This document shows, piece after piece, positions 1 to 8,367 of a stretch of DNA of 64,000 nucleotides; within the stretch, counting starts at the first letter, position 1; every line of letters begins with the position of its first letter. The DNA is taken from positions 248,001-312,000 of the forward strand of contig NZ_CANMED010000001.1 of NCBI RefSeq assembly GCF_947496855.1, written 5' to 3'. The stretch comes from an uncultured Aquimarina sp. (GTDB taxonomy: Bacteria; Bacteroidota; Bacteroidia; Flavobacteriales; Flavobacteriaceae). The notes under the pieces were generated by a model. The model had not been told where the DNA came from, did no database searches, and saw only the letters and a program-made list of their open reading frames with translations. Made by a program: the position numbers and the translations under genes.

Positions 1-1303
1 TAGTTATTTTTTTGTCAAAAACCCCTCTGTATAAAGGATGCGAAAAATTAATACTGGTTATTCTCTTTTCTTGTATATTTAATTCTAATAAGCTTTCTTC
101 AGAAAAGCTATTGATCAGTTGCTGGTATGAAACGATATTACCATCCGTAGCAGGAATGAAGCATATTGTACCACCTTGATCTTTAAATGATTTCAGCGCA
201 TTGATTAATGAGACTGGAATTTGTTTTATTTCATTAATTAACACCAGATTAGAATTACTAATATCATTATAATTTAACTTTTCTAATACGGTACTTGTTA
301 GAAAGAATTCGTCAATGGTATAGATGTTTTTTATAAAACGATCGTTTGCTTCATTGATGGCTAATACCTTAATTTTTTCTGGTGTATTAATCGTAAAATA
401 TCTAGAGTTATCAAAGGTTAAGGCAGGGTCCTCTAATACAATACGTCCATTTATTTTACTGTTATCATCAATTTTAAATTGAGTACTTGCTGTCCCGTTT
501 TTAGGGACTGTAACAGAGGTTTTTGCTAATAATTTTTCGTCATTATAAAATGCAAGAGACACATTATCGCCATTAGCATCTGTATTGCTGACAAGAACGT
601 TAAGAACTAATTCATTATTTGTATTACGTTGTAATGAAAGACTATCTATCGAAATATTTTCACGGTTTACTGGCTGTAATTGTACAAAATTTGTTTCGGT
701 TTCAGCATCAAAAGGCAGATCAAAAGCTTCATTTTTTTGCTGAAAATCGGAAACCATAATAATCCTTTTAATAGTTTCTGGAGCATTTCCAATAAGTTGT
801 TTTCCTTTTAGGTATGCTGCACTATATGGTATCTGATTAGATGTGTATTCCAGCTGAAGTAAATCATTCTGAATGTCTTTTTTGTTAACATCTTTGAATG
901 TTTTGGTATTCGTAAATATAGAGATCGTTTCATCTTCTGGTAATACATTCAGTAACTCTTGGATAGCTCTCTGTAACAAAGGACCTTTAGAGCCTTTGGC
1001 TTGCATACTAAAAGAATTATCTAGGTAAATTGCCGTTTCACTTTTTTTACCAACGATTTCTTCCGAAGCTAAAAACGGTTGAGCAAAAGCGATAATGAGC
1101 CCTGCTAGTGCTAATAATCGCGCGAGAAGTGTTAACCATTTTTTAATCTGAGAACTTTTACGCGTCTGTGTTGTAACCGCTTTTAGAAATTGCACATTAG
1201 TAAAGGATACTTTCTGAAAACGACGTAATTGAAATAAATGAACTATAATAGGAATAACAAGTGCAAATAAAGCATAAAGAAATTCTGGGTGTCTGAATTG
1301 CAT
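1..1303 (-). CDS. BatA/VWA-domain membrane protein (C-terminus cut by window)
   Basis: The reading frame is open from the ATG at 1303 to the window edge (434 codons), so the C-terminus is missing. The N-terminus (MQFRHPEFLYALFAL) is the BatA-type double-membrane-segment domain (TIGR02226): one hydrophobic segment at about residues 8-22 and a second at about 60-75 ending in AQPF. A von Willebrand A domain follows, with a MIDAS-like DNSFSMQ near residue 90. Such proteins occur widely in Bacteroidota as inner-membrane proteins of unknown biochemical role, related to the Bat proteins. The start is supported by the family N-terminus. The closest upstream gene on the same strand is the broken RDD gene. 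Confidence 0.85.
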   Translation of the reverse strand, partial: MQFRHPEFLYALFALVIPIIVHLFQLRRFQKVSFTNVQFLKAVTTQTRKSSQIKKWLTLLARLLALAGLIIAFAQPFLASEEIVGKKSETAIYLDNSFSMQAKGSKGPLLQRAIQELLNVLPEDETISIFTNTKTFKDVNKKDIQNDLLQLEYTSNQIPYSAAYLKGKQLIGNAPETIKRIIMVSDFQQKNEAFDLPFDAETETNFVQLQPVNRENISIDSLSLQRNTNNELVLNVLVSNTDANGDNVSLAFYNDEKLLAKTSVTVPKNGTASTQFKIDDNSKINGRIVLEDPALTFDNSRYFTINTPEKIKVLAINEANDRFIKNIYTIDEFFLTSTVLEKLNYNDISNSNLVLINEIKQIPVSLINALKSFKDQGGTICFIPATDGNIVSYQQLINSFSEESLLELNIQEKRITSINFSHPLYRGVFDKKIT

Positions 1304-1390
1304 TCTTGATTAACGTTTGTCAAATATACTATAAGATTTGATATTGACCGTTTAGGCTTAACGAATTTTTAGGGTAAGAATTATTCTTTT

Positions 1391-1789
1391 TTATTTCTCA
1401 TAAATCACCACAGACTTGACCATTGAATCGTGTATTGCTTGTCTCTTTTCATTACTCATAACCGATAATAGCGAAATCCATCCTAATGAAGCTTTGACAA
1501 GATATCTAAGAAAAGCTAAAGGAAATAAAATGTTTTTTTCAGTATTGTTTTCTCTTTTTACTCTTATTCAAATAAGGTTATGACCTATAGTACCTCCAAA
1601 AATACTGGTACATATTGGATCGTAAAGAAGAAATATGAATAAAAAAGCAATTATTCTGGAGTTATCATGTACATTTTCTAGAGTAGAAAAAATATCAGTG
1701 ATAATGATCATGAATATGATTAAAACTATAGAATCTACAATTACTGCTTTTACTCTATCAAAAAGCCCTGGATATCCTGATTTACTCAT
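1391..1789 (-). pseudogene. RDD-family membrane protein interrupted by in-frame TGA
   Basis: Reading from the ATG at 1789, the frame gives an RDD-type protein: SGYPGLFDRVKAVIVDS, a hydrophobic segment, LLYDP and GGTIGHNLI. It then meets TGA at 1568-1570. The same frame continues without further stops through IRVKREN, a second hydrophobic stretch (LRYLVKASLGWISLLSV), RQAIHDSMVKSVVIYEK and a TAA at 1391-1393. In RDD proteins the motif is GGTxGxxxxGIRV, so the TGA sits where a glycine codon (GGA) is expected: one G-to-T change. The total of 132 sense codons suits the family. The 84-residue product would lose the second half. It could be a real nonsense mutation or a base-call error; recoding is unlikely, because UGA is a stop in this group. 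Confidence 0.8.
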
Positions 1790-1930
1790 AACTCTTTTAA
1801 TTTTTATAAAACTACATAACATTTTGTTATCGATAGAAGATTTTTGGAAGTTTTACCAATATAAAATTAAAACAGAGGTTCTCCATTAATTAACAAACGT
1901 ATAAGCGAAGTAGTATCTAAAAATTAGATG

Positions 1931-1938
1931 TACCTTTG
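1931..1938 (+). promoter_or_regulatory. Possible -7 box for the DEAD-box helicase gene
   Basis: TACCTTTG matches the Bacteroidota -7 consensus TAnnTTTG exactly and lies 57 bp before the ATG at 1995. No convincing TTTG -33 box lies 19-21 bp upstream, so this is a tentative call. Confidence 0.35.
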
Positions 1939-1994
1939 CTGCTGCATTCAGAAATGGCATAACGTAATAGATTGTTATTTCTTAAACAATTTAT

Positions 1995-3224
1995 ATGTCA
2001 TTTAATTCATTAGGATTATCCGATGCTTTATTAAAAGCAATCGATAAAAAAGGATATACTGTTCCTTCTCCAATTCAGGAAAAAGCAATACCACCAATTT
2101 TAGAAGGAAAAGATGTATTAGCATCAGCTCAAACAGGAACTGGAAAAACAGCAGGTTTTACTTTACCAATACTTCAAATATTATCTGAGGAACAACATTT
2201 TAGAAAAAGACCGATTCGAGCTTTGATATTAACTCCAACCAGAGAGTTAGCTGCTCAGATATTGGATAATGTAAAAGCATATAGCGAATTTGTAGATCTA
2301 AGATCTATGGTAGTTTTTGGTGGTGTAAATGCCAATCCACAGATCAGATCTTTAAGAAATGGAGTTGATATATTAGTTGCTACTCCTGGTCGTTTATTAG
2401 ATTTACATAATCAAAGAGCACTTTCTTTGGCAAAAACTGAAATTCTAGTATTGGATGAAGCAGATAGAATGCTAGATATGGGTTTTCAGAGAGATATCAA
2501 TAAGATACTGGCGTTACTACCTAAGCAAAGACAGAACTTATTGTTTTCTGCTACATTTTCTAAGGAGATTAAAAAATTAGCTAACGGAATTTTACATAAT
2601 CCTGTATCTGTAGAAGCAGCTCCAGAGAATACAACCGCAGAGAAGGTTGATCAAAAGATGTATAAGGTTGATAAGACTAAAAAATCGGAAGTAGTCATCA
2701 AATTAATTTCTGAAGGAAATTGGAAGCAAGTACTCATTTTTACAAGAACGAAACACGGAGCAAATCGCTTAAGTGAAAAGTTAGGGAAAAATGGAATTAC
2801 ATCTGCGGCAATACACGGAAATAAAAGTCAAGGTGCAAGAACAAAAGCATTAGCAGGTTTTAAACAAAATAAAATCAGGGTATTAGTAGCAACGGATATT
2901 GCTGCTAGAGGTCTAGATATTCCTTTATTACCACACGTGATTAATTATGAATTGCCTAATATATCTGAAGATTATGTACATAGAATTGGTCGTACCGGTA
3001 GAGCAGGAGCGAGCGGAGAAGCAATCTCATTAGTTTCTCAGGAAGAAGTAGCTTATGTAAAAGGAATAGAGAAATTATTGGGATTAACACTACCTAAAGA
3101 AACCATAGAAGGTTTTGAACCAAGTTTTGTTTTTGATTATAACGCTGCAGCACCAAAGAAAAATCAACAAGGAAAACCTAAACGTAATAATAGAAATAAT
3201 AACAGAAGGCGTAAAAGGTCATAA
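1995..3224 (+). CDS. DEAD-box ATP-dependent RNA helicase, RhlE-like
   Basis: A 409-residue RNA helicase that uses ATP to unwind or remodel RNA, as in ribosome assembly, RNA decay or cold growth. Motifs appear in order: Q-motif ([14 protein letters not shown]...PSPIQ), motif I AQTGTGKT near residue 45, [13 protein letters not shown], motif II DEAD ([14 protein letters not shown]) near residue 155, motif [16 protein letters not shown], and motif [12 protein letters not shown]. The C-terminus is a short basic Asn/Arg/Lys tail, typical of RhlE-type Bacteroidota helicases and likely to bind RNA. The gene stands alone, followed by a strong bidirectional terminator. The subfamily is assigned by overall resemblance; the DEAD-box call is certain. 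Confidence 0.95.
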   Translation: MSFNSLGLSDALLKAIDKKGYTVPSPIQEKAIPPILEGKDVLASAQTGTGKTAGFTLPILQILSEEQHFRKRPIRALILTPTRELAAQILDNVKAYSEFVDLRSMVVFGGVNANPQIRSLRNGVDILVATPGRLLDLHNQRALSLAKTEILVLDEADRMLDMGFQRDINKILALLPKQRQNLLFSATFSKEIKKLANGILHNPVSVEAAPENTTAEKVDQKMYKVDKTKKSEVVIKLISEGNWKQVLIFTRTKHGANRLSEKLGKNGITSAAIHGNKSQGARTKALAGFKQNKIRVLVATDIAARGLDIPLLPHVINYELPNISEDYVHRIGRTGRAGASGEAISLVSQEEVAYVKGIEKLLGLTLPKETIEGFEPSFVFDYNAAAPKKNQQGKPKRNNRNNNRRRKRS

Positions 3225-3255
3225 AAAAAGCGGAAGTCTTACTTCCGCTTTTTTT
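3223..3255. terminator. Bidirectional Rho-independent terminator
   Basis: A perfect 15-bp stem (left arm 3223-3237, right arm 3241-3255) with a 3-base CTT loop has an A-run at one end and a T-run at the other, so it works on both strands. It sits between the convergent helicase and beta-barrel genes and overlaps the last bases of the helicase stop codon. Confidence 0.9.
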
Positions 3256-3273
3256 ATTTACTACAGTTTCTGA

Positions 3274-3783
3274 TTATAATATATAGTACCCAACAGAAAG
3301 CTGGAAAGTTCCATTTTTAGAATTAACATTATCTATAACGTTAGTTAAACCAAAGTTATATCTTGCTTGAGCAAAGAATTTTCCAAATTCTACGCCTGCT
3401 CCTGCAGCACCACTGACATCAAAACTTTCAGGCTCTCCAAATTGAAAATCATCGTTTACTACCACACCAAATTGTGGGCCTGCTTCGAAGCTCAAAAACT
3501 TTAAGAATTTATACTTAAATAAAATAGGCACATTAACGTAATCTATATCTACATTATCTGCTCCTTGTGCTGAATAAAGAATTTCTGGTTGAATGGCAAA
3601 TTTGTCAGCAATTCCTAATTGAGCAACTGCTCCAATATGAAAACCAGTTTTTGCATCAAGATTAGTATCTCCGTTTATATTAGAAAAGTTAACACCTCCT
3701 TTAACACCAAATTTAAAACTTTGAGCATTAGAAATTGTTGTAAAACCGATAAGCGCAATGGCCAATAAAAATAGTTTTTTCAT
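3274..3783 (-). CDS. Outer-membrane beta-barrel protein (PorT-like family)
   Basis: A 169-residue protein with a clear Sec signal peptide (MKKLFLLAIALIGFTTISNAQ, cleavage after about residue 20). The mature part, FKFGVKGGVNFSNI..., is made of alternating short beta-strands with glycine turns and an aromatic C-terminal end (SVGYYIL). This matches the outer-membrane beta-barrel domain found in PorT-like proteins (OMP_b-brl_2), an eight-strand barrel of unknown specific role. The -7 box TATATTTG lies on the minus strand at 3816-3809, 26 bp before the ATG, which supports the start. No substrate can be assigned. Confidence 0.85.
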   Translation of the reverse strand: MKKLFLLAIALIGFTTISNAQSFKFGVKGGVNFSNINGDTNLDAKTGFHIGAVAQLGIADKFAIQPEILYSAQGADNVDIDYVNVPILFKYKFLKFLSFEAGPQFGVVVNDDFQFGEPESFDVSGAAGAGVEFGKFFAQARYNFGLTNVIDNVNSKNGTFQLSVGYYIL

Positions 3784-3808
3784 AAGTTTAAGTATTGATT
3801 GTTCAACT

Positions 3809-3816
3809 CAAATATA
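3809..3816 (-). promoter_or_regulatory. Likely -7 box for the small beta-barrel gene
   Basis: On the minus strand this reads TATATTTG, an exact TAnnTTTG match, placed to give a leader of about 20 bases before the ATG at 3783. No clear -33 box was found. Confidence 0.45.
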
Positions 3817-3982
3817 AAAACTTATATATTAATAAAAGGTTAAAGTTGTTTATTTGAAGAGTAAATAAATACCGTTTTATTGATTGAAACCTTGTTAACC
3901 CAGTAATAGAAAGGGTCGATGAAAGCTTTGTTTTTTCGGATAAAAAACTGTTTTTAGAATGATTTAATATGGAAACAACAAT

Positions 3983-4648
3983 TTATTTTATAGTTTTTAT
4001 ATTATTGTTTACAAAAGATATGTGGTATTCTATTCCATTTTCTTGATAGCAGATAGTGAAATCATTTACAATTCCGGGTTTATTTGTTGGAAGCCAATTT
4101 CTACCTTCTTTTGTTACTATGATTACCCCATTATGATCACCCACCCAGCAAAATGTTTCGCTTAACATGTTTTTATTAATAGGGTTAATTCCGAATTTAT
4201 TTATTAAAGTATTAGCCATTTTTATAGGGGTTATGTCTGGTAACCCTATTTCATTAAGCTTTATCACTTGATCAATAGAAAAACTATTGCTTACAGGGTA
4301 GTTTACCAAGGGTCGCTCAATAAATTCAACAATGTTTTCATCCTTATCATAAAAATATATAGCTCTCCCATTATCGAATTCAATTATTTTTTCTCCTTTG
4401 TATAATAATAGCTTAATATTTAATTTTTCCAAAAAATCAATAGCATATTCTATTGAACTTGTTGGTATCAAGAAAGCGAAATGATAATAATGCTCTTTTT
4501 CTGATTTTTCAAAAGACAAAGTGTTTTCTTGAGTTTTGACTTTAAAACCAGTCGATTCTAATTCGTATGAAAACCCTAGAATGTTTCTGTAAAAAACTTT
4601 CTGAGCTTCAATATTTTTTGAGAGTATTTTTAGAGATTTAATTTCCAC
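3983..4648 (-). CDS. VOC (glyoxalase/bleomycin-resistance) family protein
   Basis: A 221-residue cytoplasmic protein. The first 110 residues have the vicinal-oxygen-chelate pattern: KILSKNIEAQKVFYRNILGF, then YHFAFLI and DKDENIVEFIERP, the usual beta-alpha-beta-beta-beta unit with a candidate metal-ligand glutamate in the last strand. The second half (about 120-221) contains ETFCWVGDHNGVIIV and may be a second, more diverged VOC unit. Substrate and metal are unknown. It is co-oriented with the DUF2071 gene 30 bp upstream and probably shares its transcript. Confidence 0.75.
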   Translation of the reverse strand: MEIKSLKILSKNIEAQKVFYRNILGFSYELESTGFKVKTQENTLSFEKSEKEHYYHFAFLIPTSSIEYAIDFLEKLNIKLLLYKGEKIIEFDNGRAIYFYDKDENIVEFIERPLVNYPVSNSFSIDQVIKLNEIGLPDITPIKMANTLINKFGINPINKNMLSETFCWVGDHNGVIIVTKEGRNWLPTNKPGIVNDFTICYQENGIEYHISFVNNNIKTIK

Positions 4649-4678
4649 TTTTTAGTTTAGCTAGTTATTATAATGTAT

Positions 4679-5413
4679 CTAATTATATTCAATTTTGTTT
4701 TTCTTGTTCACTCCCCAAGCAATTACCTGGACTCCTTTAGAGTATCCAACTTTATTAGGTGCTCCTTTTAGTAAATCTGAGAAGCGAGCATAGTTAATGG
4801 TTAAACTTTTAATTTCTATTTCTTGTAACGACCATTCTGGATGATGAATTTCATATTCGTTTATTGAATCATTAGTATCCTGAAAAAGGGCGTATCTCTC
4901 GGTCAACCAAATATCAAGTCTAGATTTAGTGTTATGCTCTTTTCCTATTTTAAATTGAATTTTAAAGCAATCTTTGTAATCCTTATTGAAAGATGCATAT
5001 GTATTAGTTGTCCTTTTCATTTTGGAATATCGATAGGGTAGGTCCGAAATTTTCTTGGCGATCTTACAAGATATTTTTTTCGCACCTTCTATACTCAAAA
5101 AATAAACCCCTGTCTTTTTTCCTGATTTAATGTACGTACGAATATTAATTTCGTTAAAATTAGAAATAGGAGGAAAGTATGGAAGATATTTTGGCCTAAT
5201 TTTTTCCATTGAAAAAGCTACTAAGGAAACCCAAGCACTTCCTTCAAATAAATCTATTTCCAGCTCTTTAGGAACAAATTTTTTAAGTTCACTATAATCT
5301 ACTCTCCAATGTAAAAAAAAAGCGCTATTCCATTCTTGGTAGTATTTCCAAGGTTCATTAGGGAGATCCCAAGATCGATGCTGAGTGTTTTTTAATATTT
5401 TTTGGATCGTCAT
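4679..5413 (-). CDS. DUF2071/YqjF family protein
   Basis: A 244-residue protein of the YqjF/DUF2071 family, which shares the acetoacetate-decarboxylase-like fold but mostly lacks a known reaction. Typical family segments are visible: FFLHWRVDYSELKKFVPKELEIDLFEGSAW (residues about 32-61), VSLVAFSMEKIRP, EINIRTYI, GVYFLSIEG near residue 120, and LTERYALF. There is no signal peptide. It is the first gene of a probable two-gene unit with the VOC gene and is divergent from the NYN gene, with 54 bp between the two starts. The function is unknown. Confidence 0.8.
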   Translation of the reverse strand: MTIQKILKNTQHRSWDLPNEPWKYYQEWNSAFFLHWRVDYSELKKFVPKELEIDLFEGSAWVSLVAFSMEKIRPKYLPYFPPISNFNEINIRTYIKSGKKTGVYFLSIEGAKKISCKIAKKISDLPYRYSKMKRTTNTYASFNKDYKDCFKIQFKIGKEHNTKSRLDIWLTERYALFQDTNDSINEYEIHHPEWSLQEIEIKSLTINYARFSDLLKGAPNKVGYSKGVQVIAWGVNKKNKIEYN

Positions 5414-5467
5414 TAGATTATTATTGAATTCTTTTTTTAGATATCGTATTTACGTACCTTTAAAAAC

Positions 5468-6196
5468 ATGATTAAAGATACAAAATTAGCTGTCCTCATT
5501 GATGGCGATAATATACCAGCAAAATATTTAAAAGAGATGATGGAGGAGATTACCAAGTATGGTACTCCAACTATTAAACGAATTTATGGCGATTGGACCA
5601 AACCTTATTTGGCAAAATGGAAGAATATTCTACTCGAAAATGCAATTAATCCAATACAGCAATATAGCTATACAACTGGTAAGAATGCTACTGATTCTGC
5701 GATGATAATTGATGCCATGGATATTTTATATTCAGAAAAAGTTAATGGTTTTTGTTTAGTTTCGTCCGATAGTGATTTTACTAAATTAGCCATGAGATTA
5801 AGAGAAGCTGGTGTTGTCGTGTACGGATTTGGAGAAAAGAAAACACCGGATCCATTTATTGTAGCTTGTGATAAGTTTATTTACCTAGAAATTCTGAAAA
5901 AAGATACAGATAAAAAGGATGGTAAAGAAAAAACAGAAAAATCTAACTTAGATAAAATTACACCTAAGGGAATGCGATTATTAAGAAATTCCGTTTCTGA
6001 CGCTGCTGATGAAGATGGATGGGCTTTTATGGGAGATGTAGGCTCTCTTATTCTTAAAAAGCAACCTAATTTTGATTCAAGAAATTTTGGGTTCGAAAAG
6101 TTAACGCCTCTTTTTAAGTCATTAAAAGAATTCGAGATCGAACAAAGAGATCAGAATAATCGAAAGTTTAAATTGGTATATGTTCGCAATAAATAG
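5468..6196 (+). CDS. NYN-domain putative ribonuclease with C-terminal LOTUS (OST-HTH) domain
   Basis: A 242-residue protein. Residues 1-140 form an NYN (PIN-like) domain: LAVLIDGDN with Asp12 and Asp14, DSAMIIDAMD, and SSDSDFTKLAMRLREAG. The acidic residues match the metal-binding site of NYN RNases. After a Lys/Glu-rich linker (about 147-162), residues about 163-242 match the LOTUS/OST-HTH domain (MRLLRNSVSDAADEDGWAFMGDVGSLI...NFGFEKLTPLF), a winged-helix module that binds RNA or partner proteins. The arrangement resembles MARF1/LabA-like proteins. A role in RNA cleavage is inferred. A box TACCTTTA at 5455-5462 ends only 5 bp before the ATG, so the transcript could be almost leaderless. Confidence 0.85.
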   Translation: MIKDTKLAVLIDGDNIPAKYLKEMMEEITKYGTPTIKRIYGDWTKPYLAKWKNILLENAINPIQQYSYTTGKNATDSAMIIDAMDILYSEKVNGFCLVSSDSDFTKLAMRLREAGVVVYGFGEKKTPDPFIVACDKFIYLEILKKDTDKKDGKEKTEKSNLDKITPKGMRLLRNSVSDAADEDGWAFMGDVGSLILKKQPNFDSRNFGFEKLTPLFKSLKEFEIEQRDQNNRKFKLVYVRNK

Positions 6197-6263
6197 TGCT
6201 TCTAATTGTATGATTTGTTCTGTGTAATTTAATGTTTATTAAGTGCTTATTGATTAATTGAAA

Positions 6264-6665
6264 ATGATTATGGGTGAAAAAAAGTATATTTTAGAAGGAG
6301 AAGGTTTGCCAAAATGGACTAACCCTATAAGTCATGCTGTAGTTGTAAATAACATGTGTTTTGTTAGTGGACAATTATCTGTGGATAGTGATGGAAAATT
6401 TATTTCTGGAACTGTTATTAAGGAAGCAGAGCTAGCGTTTTCAAATTTTTTAGCGGCTATAGATAATGCTGGGTTTGAAAAAGAGGATATCGTATTTATT
6501 GATATTGCTTTTAATGATTTAAAAGACCTTCCTGAAATAAATCAATTGTTTGTCGAATTATTTCCAGAGAATAAACGACCAGCAAGAACGATATATCAAG
6601 CTCAAGCTTTACCTTTTTCTGGAAAAATTAAAATTACTGGTACTGCTGTCAAAGATTTAGGCTAA
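6264..6665 (+). CDS. RidA/YjgF/YER057c-like family protein
   Basis: A 133-residue protein of the RidA-like family. Canonical members hydrolyse reactive enamine/imine intermediates made by PLP enzymes. Family features are NPISHAVVVNNMCFVSGQLSV near the N-terminus and RPARTIYQAQALP near residue 110, where the conserved arginine (E. coli RidA Arg105) is kept. The glutamate equivalent to E. coli Glu120 is replaced by lysine (GKIKITGTAV where E. coli has VKIEIEAIAV), so deaminase activity is doubtful and it may be a non-RidA subgroup. Starts are possible at TTG 6258, ATG 6264 and ATG 6270; ATG 6264 was chosen, with 6270 almost as likely. The gene stands alone. Confidence 0.85.
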   Translation: MIMGEKKYILEGEGLPKWTNPISHAVVVNNMCFVSGQLSVDSDGKFISGTVIKEAELAFSNFLAAIDNAGFEKEDIVFIDIAFNDLKDLPEINQLFVELFPENKRPARTIYQAQALPFSGKIKITGTAVKDLG

Positions 6666-6810
6666 CAGCCGAAAATAAAGAAAAATAGAGTAATAAAATT
6701 ATATAGACGTAATTAAAACGATCACTTGTATTCATATTAGAGATCTTATCTATTTAAGTTCTGGAGATAAAGAATATTGTATCTTCGCGAAAAATTAGAA
6801 TTGATATCCT

Positions 6811-8367
6811 TTGCAACACGAATTTAGCATACAAGTAGCACCAGAAATCGCGGCAGATCCCGATCAGTTAAAAACACAAGTGTCCAGAAAAAATGGGATC
6901 CCCTTAAATGAGATCAGGTATATCCAAATTTTAAAACAATCTATTGATGCCCGCCAAAAAGCTATTAAAGTAAATCTGAAAATAAAGGTATATGTACATG
7001 AAGATTTTGTAGAACAACCTATTCAGTTACCTGAATACCCAAATGTATCAAAAGCAACAGAGATTGTAATTATTGGAGCTGGTCCTGCAGGATTATTTGC
7101 TGCTTTACGTTGTGTAGAATTAGGCTATAAGCCAATAGTATTAGAGCGAGGTAAAGATGTTCGGAACAGAAGAAGAGATCTTAAAGCAATAAATAGAGAT
7201 CATATTGTTAATGAAGACTCTAATTATTGTTTTGGAGAAGGAGGAGCAGGTACATACAGTGATGGTAAATTATATACACGTTCTAAGAAAAGAGGAGATG
7301 TAAACCGTATTCTTCAATTGTTAGTTGGTTTTGGGGCAACTGATCAGATTTTAGTAGAAGCACACCCTCATATAGGCACAAATAAATTACCTGCAATTAT
7401 AGCAGCTATCAGAGAAAAAGTAATAGCACACGGTGGAGAAATACATTTTGAAACACGTGTAATTGACTTTGGCATTAGGAATTCTGAAATTACTGGGGTA
7501 ACATTACAAAATGGTGATACGATCGACACTAGTAAAGTAATTTTGGCTACAGGGCACTCCGCAAGAGATATTTTTGAATTATTGTATAAGAAAAATATAG
7601 AAATAGAGGCAAAACCATTTGCATTAGGAGTTAGAGTAGAGCACTCCCAACAATTAATTGATCAAATACAGTATAAATGCGAAGTTCGCGGGCCATATCT
7701 TCCTCCATCTCCTTATAGTATAGTAAAACAGGTAAAGGGTAGAGGTATGTATTCTTTCTGTATGTGCCCAGGCGGAGTTATTGCTCCTTGCGCCACGAGC
7801 CCTGGAGAAGTAGTTACGAATGGTTGGTCGCCATCTAAAAGAGATCAACCTACTTCTAATAGTGGAATTGTAGTAGAATTACGTTTAGAAGATTTTAAAG
7901 AATTTTCTGAATATGGACCGTTGGCTGGAATGTATTTTCAGAAAAAAATAGAACAACAAGCTTGGCGTTTAGCAGGAGAAACTCAACGAGTTCCTGCACA
8001 ACGATTAGTGGATTTAACACAAGGAAAGACATCTCTTGACTTACCAGAGACTTCATATAAACCTGGTTTAACATCTGTCGATATGAATGAAGTTTTTCCA
8101 AAGTTTATCCATAGCACGCTTCAGGAAGGTTTTAAAGCTTTTGATAAAAGTATGCGAGGTTATCTAACAAATGAAGCTGTTGTACATGCTCCGGAATCAA
8201 GGACTTCTTCTCCAGTAAGAATACCTAGAGATCGATACACATTAGAACATACGCAAATAAAAGGACTATATCCTTGTGGTGAAGGAGCTGGTTATGCAGG
8301 AGGAATAATTTCTGCGGCAATTGATGGAGAAAAATGCACTGAAGCTTGCGTTGCTAGTATAAACTAG
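6811..8367 (+). CDS. COG2509-type FAD-dependent oxidoreductase
   Basis: A 518-residue flavoprotein. The first 60 residues (SIQVAPEI...IRYIQILKQSIDARQK) are the family-specific N-terminal domain. The FAD-binding Rossmann motif follows (IVIIGAGPAGLFAALRCVELG, about residues 87-107), then FGEGGAGTYSDGKLYTR and, near the C-terminus, YPCGEGAGYAGGIISAAIDG, which closes the FAD site. The family is annotated as an uncharacterised FAD dehydrogenase. Translation starts with TTG at 6811: an in-frame TGA at 6802 rules out extension, and no upstream ATG exists. A possible -7 box TATCTTCG is at 6780-6787. Its TAG stop overlaps the stop of the convergent kinase gene inside the palindrome CTAG. Confidence 0.9.
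   Translation: MQHEFSIQVAPEIAADPDQLKTQVSRKNGIPLNEIRYIQILKQSIDARQKAIKVNLKIKVYVHEDFVEQPIQLPEYPNVSKATEIVIIGAGPAGLFAALRCVELGYKPIVLERGKDVRNRRRDLKAINRDHIVNEDSNYCFGEGGAGTYSDGKLYTRSKKRGDVNRILQLLVGFGATDQILVEAHPHIGTNKLPAIIAAIREKVIAHGGEIHFETRVIDFGIRNSEITGVTLQNGDTIDTSKVILATGHSARDIFELLYKKNIEIEAKPFALGVRVEHSQQLIDQIQYKCEVRGPYLPPSPYSIVKQVKGRGMYSFCMCPGGVIAPCATSPGEVVTNGWSPSKRDQPTSNSGIVVELRLEDFKEFSEYGPLAGMYFQKKIEQQAWRLAGETQRVPAQRLVDLTQGKTSLDLPETSYKPGLTSVDMNEVFPKFIHSTLQEGFKAFDKSMRGYLTNEAVVHAPESRTSSPVRIPRDRYTLEHTQIKGLYPCGEGAGYAGGIISAAIDGEKCTEACVASIN

Noticed and set aside
1568..1570. TGA read as glycine or selenocysteine
   Set aside because: No SECIS-like structure looked convincing, and other genes in the window use TGA as a normal stop.
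1635..1889. 84-residue open frame on the plus strand
   Set aside because: It is antisense to the RDD-family gene, has no signal, promoter or family resemblance.
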